64,000 nucleotides of DNA from Ignatzschineria sp. RMDPL8A (GTDB lineage: Bacteria; Pseudomonadota; Gammaproteobacteria; Cardiobacteriales; Wohlfahrtiimonadaceae), in the NCBI RefSeq assembly GCF_029815055.1, contig NZ_JAPPWA010000002.1, forward strand, positions 124,001 to 188,000. Direction: 5' to 3'. The notes under the pieces are model-generated. The model saw nothing but the letters and a program-made list of their open reading frames with translations, made no database searches and had not been told where the DNA came from. Shown in pieces: positions 1 through 8,635 of the stretch; position 1 is the stretch's first letter; every line of letters starts with the position of its first letter. The position numbers and the translations under genes were made by a program.

Positions 1-613
1 CAACATGAAGGGTCACTTCCGCGCGATGAATTCCTTTATCGTGAATCGCTTGCAAGAGCTCATCGGTAAAATGAAGGCCTGCCGTCGGCGCTGCAACCGC
101 GCCTTTTTCTTTACTAAAAACGGTCTGATAGCGCTCCTTATCGGTCTCTTTATCTTGACGGGTGATATACGGGGGAAGCGGCATATGGCCGGAGGTTTCC
201 ATAATATCGGCAAGGGTCTTATCGCCAACGGTGTGGAGCTCAAAAAACGCATCGTCACGGCCTGCCATCACAAACGCAGGTTCGCCATTAATCAGGACTT
301 CCTGTCCCTCTTTGAGCGCTTTACTCGCCTTAATTTGCGCCATACATACGGTGGCGCTAATGATGCGTTCAATCATGATTTCAACCTTCCCGCCGGTCAC
401 TTTTTCCCCATAGATGCGCGCGGGAATGACGCGGGTATTGTTCACAACGATCAGATCACCGGGGTTTAAATAATCAATGAGATCGGTGAAGGTGTGGTCA
501 AATATCTCATCGGCCACTGCGACTAAAAGGCGCGAGGTTCCGCGGACTTCAGGGGGAAATTGGGCGATTAATTCGTCAGGAAGATCGTAATTATAATCAG
601 ATAATTTTGTCAT
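1..613 (-). CDS. queA: S-adenosylmethionine:tRNA ribosyltransferase-isomerase QueA (partial)
   Basis: QueA transfers and isomerises the ribosyl group of SAM onto preQ1 in tRNA, giving epoxyqueuosine at the wobble position of GUN-anticodon tRNAs; it is cytosolic. The reverse strand from an ATG at 613 reads as the N-terminal 204 residues, starting MTKLSDYNYDLPDELIAQ and continuing with RGTSRLLV, the VVNNTRVIPARIYG block and, near the edge, APTAGLHFT, all characteristic of the family (full length about 340-350). The C-terminal part, and normally the neighbouring tgt, lie beyond base 1. No frameshift is visible. The gene is separated from lysA by a hairpin, so it has its own promoter. The identification is firm; the gene is truncated only by the window edge. 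Confidence 0.95.
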   Translation of the reverse strand, partial: MTKLSDYNYDLPDELIAQFPPEVRGTSRLLVAVADEIFDHTFTDLIDYLNPGDLIVVNNTRVIPARIYGEKVTGGKVEIMIERIISATVCMAQIKASKALKEGQEVLINGEPAFVMAGRDDAFFELHTVGDKTLADIMETSGHMPLPPYITRQDKETDKERYQTVFSKEKGAVAAPTAGLHFTDELLQAIHDKGIHRAEVTLHV

Positions 614-666
614 CGTTGTTGCTCTGTTTTGATGAATTAAAGGGGCGAAGTCCATCTCGCCCACAC

Positions 667-700
667 AAAAAAAGAGCCCCTCGGCGCACTACGATGAGGG
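667..700 (-). terminator. Rho-independent terminator after lysA
   Basis: On the minus strand CCCTC (100-96 of 600s block, bases 700-696) pairs with GAGGG (682-678), followed closely by a run of seven T (673-667). It lies just downstream of the lysA stop. The loop is long (13 nt), so strength is uncertain. Confidence 0.55.
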
Positions 701-738
701 TGAAAATTGTGCGCTAGGTTCGAGGAGCGTAAAGTAGT

Positions 739-1959
739 TTAGTCTAAAAGATGAATCTCATTGGCGTAAAGTGACTCGATGGTTTCACGTTCGCGAATGA
801 GGCGTGCTCTCCCATTTTCGATCATCACCTCAGCGGCGCGTCCACGGGAGTTGTAGTTTGACGCCATAGTAAAGCCGTAGGCACCGGCGTGAGTGACCGC
901 TAAAATATCGCCCGCTTTAAGGGCTAGCGCGCGGTTTTTCCCTAAAAAGTCGCCGGTTTCACAGATCGGGCCGACAATATCGTAATTTTCGGTTGGCGCG
1001 TCGTCGTGCTCGGAGAGATTGACGATATTCATCCACGCATCGTAGAGCGCCGGGCGAATCAGATCGTTCATCGCAGCATTCACTACCGCAAAGTGTTTGC
1101 CCTCATTCTCTTTTGTGAGGATCACTTCGGTTAATAAAATGCCCGCATCGCCCACAATTGAGCGGCCCGGTTCAATGTAGAGCGTTAAGTTGCGCTCACC
1201 AATTTTAGCGATCGCCATCTGTAGCCAAACCGCGGGGTCAATGAGGGTTTCATCTTCATAACGAATCCCAAGTCCACCACCGATATCAAGGTGTTTTAAA
1301 GTGATGCCTTTCGCGCTTAATCGGTCAATCATCGCAAGGGTGAGATCGAGCGCCTCTTCATAAGGGGCAATTTCCGTTAGTTGGGAGCCGATATGGAAAT
1401 CGATGCCGTGAATGGCAAGATGAGGCATCGCTGCCATGGTTTCGTACATCGCCTCCGCATCATCCATCTGAATCCCAAATTTATTCTCTTTGAGTCCCGT
1501 TGAGATGTAGGGATGGGTTTTTGCGTCAACATTGGGATTAATGCGAAGCGACACCGGCGCAATCACGCCGAGTTTTTTTGCTACATCATGGAGCATCGTT
1601 ACTTCCGCAAGGGATTCAATATTAAAGCAGCCAATGCCCGCATTGAGTGCAAATTCAAGATCATCTTTTGATTTGCCAACGCCCGAATAGACGATCTTTT
1701 TCGGATCGCCTCCTGCGGCTAAGACGCGTTTTAACTCCCCAACGGAAACAATGTCAAAGCCTGAGCCTTGCTCGGCCAGCAGCTTTAAAATGGAGAGATT
1801 GCTATTGGCTTTAACGGCGTAGCAGATCTGGTGGGGATAGTTTTTAAATCCCGCTTCATAGGCCTTAAAATTTTGGATAATCTGCTCAGCAAAATAGAGA
1901 TAGGTGGGCGAGCCAAATTCGCGGGCGACCGCAAGGCAGAGTGATCGATCGAGCTTCAT
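739..1959 (-). CDS. lysA: Diaminopimelate decarboxylase LysA
   Basis: PLP-dependent decarboxylation of meso-diaminopimelate to L-lysine, the last step of lysine synthesis. The protein of 406 residues has the alanine-racemase-type barrel: the PLP-lysine segment QICYAVKANSNLSILK near residue 55, HIGSQL and LDIGGGLG in the middle, EPGRSIVGDAG, and the C-terminal CETGDFLG and AGAYGF motifs that complete the active site across the dimer. I chose the ATG at 1959 because the protein then starts MKLDRSLCLAVAREFG like its homologues; an in-frame extension upstream to 2016 would lie inside lptM. The start codon overlaps the lptM stop (ATGA), so the two are probably translationally coupled. No odd features. 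Confidence 0.97.
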   Translation of the reverse strand: MKLDRSLCLAVAREFGSPTYLYFAEQIIQNFKAYEAGFKNYPHQICYAVKANSNLSILKLLAEQGSGFDIVSVGELKRVLAAGGDPKKIVYSGVGKSKDDLEFALNAGIGCFNIESLAEVTMLHDVAKKLGVIAPVSLRINPNVDAKTHPYISTGLKENKFGIQMDDAEAMYETMAAMPHLAIHGIDFHIGSQLTEIAPYEEALDLTLAMIDRLSAKGITLKHLDIGGGLGIRYEDETLIDPAVWLQMAIAKIGERNLTLYIEPGRSIVGDAGILLTEVILTKENEGKHFAVVNAAMNDLIRPALYDAWMNIVNLSEHDDAPTENYDIVGPICETGDFLGKNRALALKAGDILAVTHAGAYGFTMASNYNSRGRAAEVMIENGRARLIRERETIESLYANEIHLLD

Positions 1960-2069
1960 TGGCGCACCTCTTCTTGCGAATGATCGGGAAGATAGAGCGG
2001 GCCTTTTTGGCCGCAACTGAGCAGCGACATCGCCACTAGCGAGAGCAATAAAAGTCGTTTTAAGGTCAT
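1956..2069 (-). CDS. lptM: LptM (YifL)-like small lipoprotein
   Basis: A 37-residue ORF too short for most gene callers. It starts MTLKRLLLLSLVAMSLLSC, a complete lipoprotein signal peptide whose lipobox is LLSC, followed by GQKGPLYLPD. The (G)xKGPLYxP motif directly after the lipidated cysteine is the signature of LptM/YifL, a small outer-membrane lipoprotein that in E. coli binds the LptD/LptE lipopolysaccharide translocon and promotes LptD disulfide maturation. Location immediately upstream of lysA (or dapF) is also usual for this family. Its stop overlaps the lysA ATG by one ATGA. Motif and synteny together make the call secure despite the length. Confidence 0.88.
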   Translation of the reverse strand: MTLKRLLLLSLVAMSLLSCGQKGPLYLPDHSQEEVRQ

Positions 2070-2296
2070 AGCGTGATCGTTTTTCTAAGTGAATAATAAT
2101 GGGAATTTAGTGGGATATTCGTGCAAATCGCGGGGATTTGCCGGCACCGATTGATTATTGTATAGCAAGCGCCGATGAGAGGGAAATTTTTGGGAGCGGC
2201 CTGATTTTAAATTTATAGTATAGTGAGAGCAATGCGCGTTTTTATGTCCGTTTATTTAGGATAAATGGGCGGATTGAGTGGAGACAAGGGGGCGAG

Positions 2297-2797
2297 ATGA
2301 AAAAAGTGTTTAAGAGGCGTTTAAGAGCAGTATCGCTGATGGTTGGCGCGGCCTTTATTACAACGATGAATCCGAGCGTTGCAAACCCCTCTAAAGAGAT
2401 CCCGCTTTTAGATGCGTCTGTGTTGAAAGAGAAGCCGAAAGGCGGCGGGATTAATAAATGCCTCAAAAAAGGATCGGCGCCGATCTATACCGATGTTGTC
2501 TGCCCGGAAGGCTATGAAGCCGATGGCTCTGATTGGCAAGCGGAGGTCAATCTCACCTACGGCACAAAACCGCAAAAACCCACTAAATCATCCAAATCGT
2601 ATTCGGCGGGAACGTCAGGGCAGAATGCGTCTTCTCCAGAGGATGATACGATCACCAATCGTCTAATGCGCGGGGCGCTAAAAAAGATGGCACCTGAGAT
2701 GGATGTCGATCAGATCGATTTCTCCAATGCCTTTGAAAATGGGATAAAAGTTCTCTTTTTCCGCGATCAAATGATCGATGAGATTACCGGCGATTAA
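2297..2797 (+). CDS. Exported hypothetical protein with DUF4124-like core
   Basis: 166 residues. The N-terminus MKKVFKRRLRAVSLMVGAAF and the following small-residue stretch ending SVANPS looks like a Sec signal peptide, so the product is probably periplasmic. Around residues 50-75 the sequence KCLKKGSAPIYTDVVCPEG resembles the DUF4124 pattern (K-C...YTD..CP), a two-cysteine fold found in proteobacterial envelope proteins. The rest is a Ser/Lys/Pro-rich linker and an acidic helical C-terminus. It has an SD-like GGGGGCGAG just upstream of the ATG and a TATAGT-type -10 near 2218. It stands alone between lptM-lysA and gyrA. Function unknown; the DUF4124 resemblance is by eye. Confidence 0.7.
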   Translation: MKKVFKRRLRAVSLMVGAAFITTMNPSVANPSKEIPLLDASVLKEKPKGGGINKCLKKGSAPIYTDVVCPEGYEADGSDWQAEVNLTYGTKPQKPTKSSKSYSAGTSGQNASSPEDDTITNRLMRGALKKMAPEMDVDQIDFSNAFENGIKVLFFRDQMIDEITGD

Positions 2798-2901
2798 TCG
2801 CTCAGAAAAGGCGCGATTTACAAATCCATTCATTCCCTTAAAAAAAGTGACGAAAACCCGACAAATTGATTGATTAGAATAGGGAATAAGCGCTCTCTTT
2901 G

Positions 2902-2910
2902 TGGTATAAT
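2902..2910 (+). promoter_or_regulatory. Probable gyrA promoter, extended -10
   Basis: TGG-TATAAT at 2902-2910 is a perfect -10 hexamer with the TG dinucleotide of an extended -10; no good -35 is seen 17 bp upstream, which is tolerated by extended -10 promoters. It is about 40 bp upstream of the gyrA ATG. An AAGGA Shine-Dalgarno follows at about 2944-2948. Confidence 0.6.
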
Positions 2911-2955
2911 ATGGGTTTGCATTATAAATAATAGAACAAGGGCAAGGATGAGTTC

Positions 2956-5625
2956 ATGAGTGAATTTGCTAAAGAAGTTGTTCCCGTAAATTTAGTTGAT
3001 GAGATGCGTAGTTCTTACTTAGATTACGCGATGAGTGTCATTGTCGGCCGAGCGCTCCCCGATGTGCGCGATGGGTTAAAACCTGTGCACCGCCGAATTT
3101 TACACTCGATGAATCAAACGGGAACGGACTGGAACAAGCCTTACAAAAAATCCGCGCGGATTGTGGGGGATGTGATGGGTAAATATCACCCTCACGGTGA
3201 CAGCGCGATCTATGACACCCTCGTTCGAATGGCCCAGCCATTCTCAATGCGCTATATGTTAGCGGACGGTCAAGGGAACTTCGGTTCGGTGGACGGGGAC
3301 TCACCGGCAGCAATGCGTTATACCGAAGTGAGAATGAGCCGTATCGCCCATTCGTTATTGGCTGATATTGACAAAGAGACCGTCGATTTTACGCCAAACT
3401 ACGATAACTCAGAGCAAGAGCCTTCGGTGCTTCCTACTCGAATTCCAGCGCTCCTTGTCAATGGATCGTCCGGGATTGCGGTGGGAATGGCAACGAACAT
3501 TCCGCCCCATAACTTAACGGAAACCATCAACGCAGCGCTTGCGCTTCTCCATAATCACGACATTACCATCGATGAATTGATGGAATATATTCCTGCACCG
3601 GATTTCCCGACCGCAGCGATTATTAATGGCACCAAAGGCATTCGTGAAGCCTATCATACTGGCCGTGGACGCGTTGTCATTCGCGCACGTGCGACCGTTG
3701 AGCATGATGAAAAGCGCAATCGCGACACCATCATCATTACCGAGCTTCCTTATCAGGTCAATAAAGCACGCCTCATTGAGCGCATCGTTGAGCTCTATCG
3801 GGATAAAGTGATTGAAGGCATTGCGCCTGATGGGCTTCGCGATGAGTCGGATAAAGACGGAATGCGCATTGTGATCGAACTTCGCCGTGGTGAAATGGGT
3901 GAAGTGATCCTCAATCAGCTCTACAAACATACCCAATTACAGAGTAGTTTCGGCATTAATATGGTTGCGATCGATCGTGGCCAGCCGAAGCTTCTTAACT
4001 TAAAAGAGGTGTTAAACGCCTTCTTAGTCCATCGTCGTGAGGTGATTACCCGCCGTACCATTTTCGAACTGCGTAAAGCGCGCGATCGTGCTCATCTATT
4101 AGAAGGGTTAACGGTGGCGCTCGCTAATATCGATGAAATGATCGAATTGATCCGTTCATCGGCTACAGGTCAGATCGCAAAAGAGCGTATGCTTGAGCGT
4201 ACCTGGATGCCAGGCCAAGTCTCTGCAATGCTTGACCGTGCGATGGAACTGCAAACAAGCCCCGATGATCTTCCGGAAGGCTTTGGTTTAATTAATGGTG
4301 AATATTGTCTCTCTGAGCAACAAGCCCAAGCGATTCTCGATATGCGCCTCCAACGCTTAACCGGGTTAGAACAAGATAAGATTTTCGATGAATATCAAGC
4401 ACTGCTCGATACCATCGCTGAATTGATCGAGATTTTAGTCAATCCTGAGCGCCTTAAAGAGGTGATCGTGGAAGAGCTTGATGCAATTAAAGAACAATTT
4501 GGTGATGAGCGTCGTACGGAAGTGTGCGCTGCTGCTGAAGATATTAGCCTTGCCGATTTAATTGCGGAAGAAGATGTGGTGGTAACACTCTCTCGTCGCG
4601 GTTATGCAAAATATCAAAAACTCGATGAATATCGAGCTCAGCGCCGTGGTGGTCGAGGTAAATCGGCTGCGCGTGTTGTGGATGAAGATGACGTTGAGCA
4701 TCTATTAGTGGTGAGCACGCATGCGCAATTGATGTGCTTCTCATCGCGCGGTAAGGTCTACTGGCTCCGCGTATTTGAGCTGCCTGAAGCGGGTCGCGGT
4801 TCGAGCGGTCGCCCCATTGTGAATATGTTGCCGCTTGAAGAGGGTGAACGCATTACCTCAATCCTCCAAGTCGAGGAATATAGCGATGATCAATATATCA
4901 TCATGGGAACGAAAAACGGCATCGTGAAGAAAACAGTTCTCTCCGCTTTTGCAAGTGAGCGTTCAAATGGTCTCATTGCGGTGAATCTCGATGAAGGTGA
5001 TGAACTCATTGGTACGCACATTACCGATGGCGAGAGCGATGTGATGCTCTTTACCAATACCGGTCTTGTGAACCGTTTTGATGAAAATGACGTTCGCGCA
5101 ACCGGCCGTAATACTCGCGGGGTCGTGGGCATTCGCTTAGTGGAAGGCCAAACGGTGATTTCGATGATGATTCCAAAACCCGATGATGTGGTCTTAATTG
5201 CCACCGAGCACGGTTATGGAAAACGAACTCGCATTGAAGAGTTCAGCAAACACAATCGTGGCGGTAAAGGGGTGATCGGTATTCAAACCTCAGAGCGGAA
5301 CGGGAACATCATTGGCGCGTCGATCGTTGCCGATGGCGATGAAGTGATGCTGATCTCGTGTAGCGGCGTTTTAGTGCGTACGCGCGTCGATGAGATTTCC
5401 ATTTTAAGCCGTAATACCCAAGGTGTTCGCCTCATTCGTTTAGATGAAGGGGATACACTTGTGGGATTAAGTCGCATTGATGAATCACAAACCGGCGGTT
5501 TAGAGGATGAACTATTTGATGAAGATCAAACAGATGAGACTCTAGAAGCGGCTAATGATGGTGATAATGCGAGTGAAACTGACGCGAAATCTTCTGAAGA
5601 ATCAGATGAAGAGATCGATGAATAA
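2956..5625 (+). CDS. gyrA: DNA gyrase subunit A
   Basis: Breakage-reunion subunit of gyrase, which introduces negative supercoils with GyrB. 889 residues, the usual length. The N-terminal winged-helix/tower region carries [18 protein letters not shown], the quinolone-resistance region [19 protein letters not shown] and catalytic Tyr122 in AMRYTEVRM. The GyrA-box QRRGGRGK appears near residue 560 before the six-bladed C-terminal beta-pinwheel that wraps DNA, and the C-terminus ends in a long acidic tail (about 40 residues rich in D and E), as in E. coli. Residues 83 and 87 are Ser and Asp, the quinolone-susceptible state. The ATG at 2956 follows AAGGATGAGTTC. A strong terminator follows the gene. 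Confidence 0.99.
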   Translation: MSEFAKEVVPVNLVDEMRSSYLDYAMSVIVGRALPDVRDGLKPVHRRILHSMNQTGTDWNKPYKKSARIVGDVMGKYHPHGDSAIYDTLVRMAQPFSMRYMLADGQGNFGSVDGDSPAAMRYTEVRMSRIAHSLLADIDKETVDFTPNYDNSEQEPSVLPTRIPALLVNGSSGIAVGMATNIPPHNLTETINAALALLHNHDITIDELMEYIPAPDFPTAAIINGTKGIREAYHTGRGRVVIRARATVEHDEKRNRDTIIITELPYQVNKARLIERIVELYRDKVIEGIAPDGLRDESDKDGMRIVIELRRGEMGEVILNQLYKHTQLQSSFGINMVAIDRGQPKLLNLKEVLNAFLVHRREVITRRTIFELRKARDRAHLLEGLTVALANIDEMIELIRSSATGQIAKERMLERTWMPGQVSAMLDRAMELQTSPDDLPEGFGLINGEYCLSEQQAQAILDMRLQRLTGLEQDKIFDEYQALLDTIAELIEILVNPERLKEVIVEELDAIKEQFGDERRTEVCAAAEDISLADLIAEEDVVVTLSRRGYAKYQKLDEYRAQRRGGRGKSAARVVDEDDVEHLLVVSTHAQLMCFSSRGKVYWLRVFELPEAGRGSSGRPIVNMLPLEEGERITSILQVEEYSDDQYIIMGTKNGIVKKTVLSAFASERSNGLIAVNLDEGDELIGTHITDGESDVMLFTNTGLVNRFDENDVRATGRNTRGVVGIRLVEGQTVISMMIPKPDDVVLIATEHGYGKRTRIEEFSKHNRGGKGVIGIQTSERNGNIIGASIVADGDEVMLISCSGVLVRTRVDEISILSRNTQGVRLIRLDEGDTLVGLSRIDESQTGGLEDELFDEDQTDETLEAANDGDNASETDAKSSEESDEEIDE

Positions 5626-5699
5626 ATAAGATACTCCGTAATGGGGCGTTTATCGATATGGATCGAGCGCCACTTTACCAATTGATAGAGTGATCAAAT

Positions 5700-5731
5700 G
5701 CCAGGCCTGCAAACGGGTACTGGCGTTTTTT
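5700..5731 (+). terminator. Rho-independent terminator of gyrA
   Basis: GCCAG/CTGGC outer stem (5700-5704 with 5720-5724), inner CCTG/CGGG closing a CAAA loop, then GTTTTTT (5725-5731). It sits 75 bp after the gyrA stop, on the same strand. Confidence 0.85.
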
Positions 5732-5845
5732 ATGTTTTAAATAAGTTGTTGCATGTAAGTCAATGAAAACAGAGCTGAATTTTAGTTGAGGTTTATTTAA
5801 ATGGATTAAACGGCAATTAACAATCTATGAATCGGTCGATTGATT

Positions 5846-5876
5846 TTGTTAATCGTGCCAATTTAAATAATATACT
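5846..5876 (+). promoter_or_regulatory. Candidate sigma70 promoter of the GGA-loop sRNA
   Basis: TATACT (5871-5876) is a one-mismatch -10; TTGTTA (5846-5851) is a 4/6 -35 with a 19-bp spacer. Predicted start is about 5883. About 115-130 bp upstream, TGTAAG at 5754-5759 followed six bases later by AAAACA resembles the left half of a GacA upstream activating site (TGTAAG-N6-CTTACA) but the right half is poor. Confidence 0.45.
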
Positions 5877-5882
5877 TCATAT

Positions 5883-6068
5883 ATTAGGGGTAGGGCTTAA
5901 AATGAGACCTCTATAACATATTGACGTCACCCACGGATGGGCTGAGAATCAAGGATTGATTTCAGACGTCATATGTTTATAGCTCAATTTTCCTTTTAGA
6001 TCGATGGATCTGTTCTAAAAGGGCCAAAATGCAAAAAGGAGAGTCTTCATGAAAGGCTCTCCTTTTTT
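5883..6068 (+). ncRNA. Candidate CsrB/RsmY-type sRNA with GGA loops
   Basis: Non-coding RNA candidate of about 185 nt. An outer imperfect inverted repeat (5916-5928 with 5965-5976) encloses two hairpins: CCC/GGG with loop ACGGAT (5930-5941), and CTGA-G-AATC/GATT-TCAG with loop AAGGATT (5942-5965). A third, CCTTTTAGA/TCTAAAAGG (5992-6000 with 6014-6022), carries ATGGA (6004-6008) in its loop; a fourth AAGGA is at 6036-6040 in the terminator. ANGGA exposed in hairpin loops is the binding signal for the translational regulator CsrA/RsmA, and RNAs with several such loops (CsrB, CsrC, RsmY, RsmZ) act by titrating it. The RNA ends in a strong intrinsic terminator and has a plausible promoter. The structure is seen; the CsrA role is inferred. 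csrA itself is not in the window. Confidence 0.65.
6033..6068 (+). terminator. Intrinsic terminator ending the sRNA
   Basis: AAGGAGAG (6036-6043) pairs perfectly with CTCTCCTT (6057-6064); the T run covers 6063-6068 and the A run upstream extends the stem. On the opposite strand it would also serve the small gene at 6095-6448. Confidence 0.85.
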
Positions 6069-6094
6069 ATTATTGTTAGAAATTTTAGAGAATC

Positions 6095-6448
6095 TTAAAG
6101 ATCTTCAACGCCAAAATCAGTATCTTTGCCACCAGGAAGGGCACGTGAACGGTCAATCGGCACATAGGGGCCATCTTTCGTTTTCACCTGACACTCGCTT
6201 AAAATCCACGAATATTTGGTTTCCGCTTTCATGCTCATCCCGCGGACTTTACAGCGCGCCGTGTTGTAGAGCGGTTTTGCGCAAGCAATGGTAATGATGA
6301 TAAAGATCGCCACCCACGCAATTAGGAGGCGCTTGATGTTGCGATCAAGCATCAAAATAAAGGGCGTTTGTTTATAACGGGCATAACTGTAAACACCGGT
6401 GAGCAGTAAAATCAGCCCAATCAGCTGAAAGCTAAAATACCAAATCAT
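6095..6448 (-). CDS. Hypothetical small membrane protein
   Basis: 117 residues. Two hydrophobic segments are clear: residues 1-21 (MIWYFSFQLIGLILLLTGVY) and about 42-57 (LLIAWVAIFIIITIACA), separated by a basic loop, so the protein probably crosses the inner membrane twice. The remaining C-terminal half is soluble with two cysteines and an acidic tail (DTDFGVEDL). I do not recognise the family. It lies downstream of and in the same direction as the arsB-like gene but 105 bp apart, so an operon is uncertain. The shared terminator at 6033-6068 can end this transcript. Moderately confident that it is a gene, given its membrane pattern and length. Confidence 0.65.
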   Translation of the reverse strand: MIWYFSFQLIGLILLLTGVYSYARYKQTPFILMLDRNIKRLLIAWVAIFIIITIACAKPLYNTARCKVRGMSMKAETKYSWILSECQVKTKDGPYVPIDRSRALPGGKDTDFGVEDL

Positions 6449-6553
6449 CTGTAGACCTCGCGGAATAAGTGGTCGAAAATATTGAAGTTTTTAAAAACTC
6501 GATCAAGCTCTTATGATAACAAAAAAAGCGCCGAAAGCGATAATGAGATTGAG

Positions 6554-7834
6554 CTAAATCGAGAGCCGAAGGGTGAGCGCGAGCAATGTCATAAGTAAAA
6601 TCGGCGTAGTGAGCACAATTCCCACCTTAAAATAGTAGCCCCAACTGATTTTAATCTCATATCGGGCGAGCACGTGAAGCCAAAGAAGCGTCGCTAAACT
6701 ACCAATCGGAGTGATTTTTGGGCCAAGATCACTGCCGATCACATTGGCATAGATCATCGCTTCTTGAATCAGTCCCGTTGCACTGCTTTGATCGATCGAG
6801 AGCGCCCCAATTAAAACGGAAGGAAGATTGTTCATAATCGATGATAAAATCGCGATTAAAAAGCCCGTTCCGAGCGTTGCGATCACTAATCCTTGCTCAC
6901 TTAAATAGCTGAGAATGTTGCTGAGATAATCGGTGAGCCCCTCATTTTTTAGCCCATACACCACTAAATACATGCCAAGAGAGAAGATCACAATCGACCA
7001 AGGGGCTTGACGAATGACGCGATTAAGATCGATGATTCCACTTCGGCGAGCAACGAGTATTAGTAATAGTGCGCCGCCGATGGCAATAAAACTGATGGGA
7101 ATCTTGAAAGATTCGGCGATAAAAAAGCCCACCATCAATAATGCTAAAATCCCCCAGCCCATCTTAAAGGTGAGAGGATCGATGAGTGCGGATTTCGGGG
7201 GCTCAATGCTTTTGTCAGCATATACCCTTGGAATATCGCGCCGATAGAAGAGGTAGAGCACCGTGAGGGTTGTGAGAATCGAAACACCATTGACGGGGAG
7301 CATCACGGAGGCGTAACGCTCAAAGGGAATGGCAAAATAGTCCGCGGTGACGATATTCACAAGATTTGAAACTACAAGCGGAAGGCTTGCGGTATCGGCG
7401 ATAAATCCTGCTCCCATCACAAAGGCGAGCATGCTGCGTTTACTGAAATTGAGTGCGTGTAAAATCGCAATCACGATCGGCGTTAGAATGAGCGCTGCAC
7501 CATCGTTGGCAAAAAAAGCGGAGACAAGTGCGCCGAGCAAAATGAGATAGACATAGAGAAGATGGCCGCTACCACGCCCTTTTGCAGTAATATGTAGCGC
7601 CGCCCATTTGAAAAATCCAGACGCGTCAAGGAGCAGGCTGATAAGAATAATGGCGATAAAGGCAATCGTCGCATTCCAGACAATGCCCCAAACGGTGATA
7701 AGGTCCGCTAAAGTGACAACGCCAAAAAGGAGCGCAAGGAGCGCGCCAAAACTTGCACTCCAACCAATGCCTAACCCCCGCGGTTGCCAAATAACAAGAA
7801 TTAAGGTGAAGAGAAAAATCAGTAACGCAATCAT
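6554..7834 (-). CDS. arsB: ArsB-type arsenite/antimonite efflux permease
   Basis: 426 residues, about the length of ArsB (429). It starts [21 protein letters not shown] and shows the ArsB/NhaD-type repeat architecture with about 11-12 membrane helices. Family motifs include [23 protein letters not shown] (read in two parts), [17 protein letters not shown] near residue 110, and [16 protein letters not shown] in the second half, the N/D-containing re-entrant segments of the ion-transporter superfamily. The family expels As(III)/Sb(III) using the proton gradient. No arsR, arsC or arsA is adjacent, so the gene is isolated from the usual ars operon and its substrate cannot be confirmed from context. 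Confidence 0.85.
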   Translation of the reverse strand: MIALLIFLFTLILVIWQPRGLGIGWSASFGALLALLFGVVTLADLITVWGIVWNATIAFIAIILISLLLDASGFFKWAALHITAKGRGSGHLLYVYLILLGALVSAFFANDGAALILTPIVIAILHALNFSKRSMLAFVMGAGFIADTASLPLVVSNLVNIVTADYFAIPFERYASVMLPVNGVSILTTLTVLYLFYRRDIPRVYADKSIEPPKSALIDPLTFKMGWGILALLMVGFFIAESFKIPISFIAIGGALLLILVARRSGIIDLNRVIRQAPWSIVIFSLGMYLVVYGLKNEGLTDYLSNILSYLSEQGLVIATLGTGFLIAILSSIMNNLPSVLIGALSIDQSSATGLIQEAMIYANVIGSDLGPKITPIGSLATLLWLHVLARYEIKISWGYYFKVGIVLTTPILLMTLLALTLRLSI

Positions 7835-7900
7835 TATGAGCCCTCATTATTAATAACGGTCAATAATAGCTAAAAGCGGTGGAAATCGGGTTTACGGCAC

Positions 7901-7929
7901 AAAAAAAGCTCCATGAGGAGGAGCTTTTT
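7901..7929. terminator. Bidirectional intrinsic terminator after ssb
   Basis: AAAAAGCTCC (7903-7912) pairs perfectly with GGAGCTTTTT (7920-7929), 7-nt loop. The A/T arms give a U-tract in either direction; in use it ends the minus-strand ssb transcript. Confidence 0.85.
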
Positions 7930-7965
7930 ATCAATCGATCTTTATACATTAATGGAGGATTATCC

Positions 7966-8538
7966 TTAGAAGGGGATATCATCATCAAATGAATCAAAAT
8001 CGGGCATGTTGTTTTGCTCTTGAGGCTGATTGAACCCGCCTTGATTTTGTTGAGGACGCTGCTGCTGTTGCTGCGATTGGCCCCCTTGATTCCAATTTTG
8101 TTGGGGCGCTTGTTGTTGCGATTGTCCGCCGTAGCCTTGATCTTGATTGAAGTTGTCGTAGCCACCTTGCTGTTGACCCATGCCGCCACCGCCGCCCGAT
8201 CCACCGCCACCGAGCATTTGCATTTCGTTAGCGATAATTTCGGTTGTGTAGCGATCCATCCCATTTTTATCGGTCCATTTACGGGTTTGTAAACGGCCTT
8301 CGATATAGACTTGTGAGCCTTTTTTGAGATATTGTCCCGCAACTTCTGCAAGACGGCTAAAAATAACGATGTTGTGCCATTCGGTACGTTCTTGCATTTC
8401 GCCACTGTTTTTATCGCGCCAGCCTTCTGAGGTTGCGATGGAAAAACTTGTGACAGCTGCGCCGCCAGCGGTATAGCGCACAGTTGGATCTTGCCCTAAA
8501 CGGCCTAATAAAATAACTTTGTTTACACCACGAGCCAT
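7966..8538 (-). CDS. ssb: Single-stranded DNA-binding protein
   Basis: Tetrameric ssDNA-binding protein for replication, recombination and repair. 190 residues: an N-terminal OB fold starting [18 protein letters not shown] and containing [24 protein letters not shown] (in two parts) up to about residue 110, then an intrinsically disordered Gly/Gln-rich linker, and the conserved acidic tip ending DSFDDDIPF that docks partner proteins. The linker has poly-Gln and GGGG runs, encoded by CTG/TTG-rich low-complexity DNA, so its length could vary between strains. A bidirectional terminator follows. The gene is monocistronic in appearance. Confidence 0.98.
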   Translation of the reverse strand: MARGVNKVILLGRLGQDPTVRYTAGGAAVTSFSIATSEGWRDKNSGEMQERTEWHNIVIFSRLAEVAGQYLKKGSQVYIEGRLQTRKWTDKNGMDRYTTEIIANEMQMLGGGGSGGGGGMGQQQGGYDNFNQDQGYGGQSQQQAPQQNWNQGGQSQQQQQRPQQNQGGFNQPQEQNNMPDFDSFDDDIPF

Positions 8539-8635
8539 AATTAAATACCTAAATTTGCTGTTGATTAATTGTGAATAAAAGATGAATTTTCTCGAATCAC
8601 TATACGCTATTTTGCGTTTTTATTCAGTGAAAAGC

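Noticed and set aside
5925-5965. TPP (THI-box) or other riboswitch at GGGCTGAGAATC downstream of gyrA
   Set aside because: Only the CTGAGA piece fits; the second conserved THI block is absent and no thiamine gene follows. The GGA-loop structure explains the region better.
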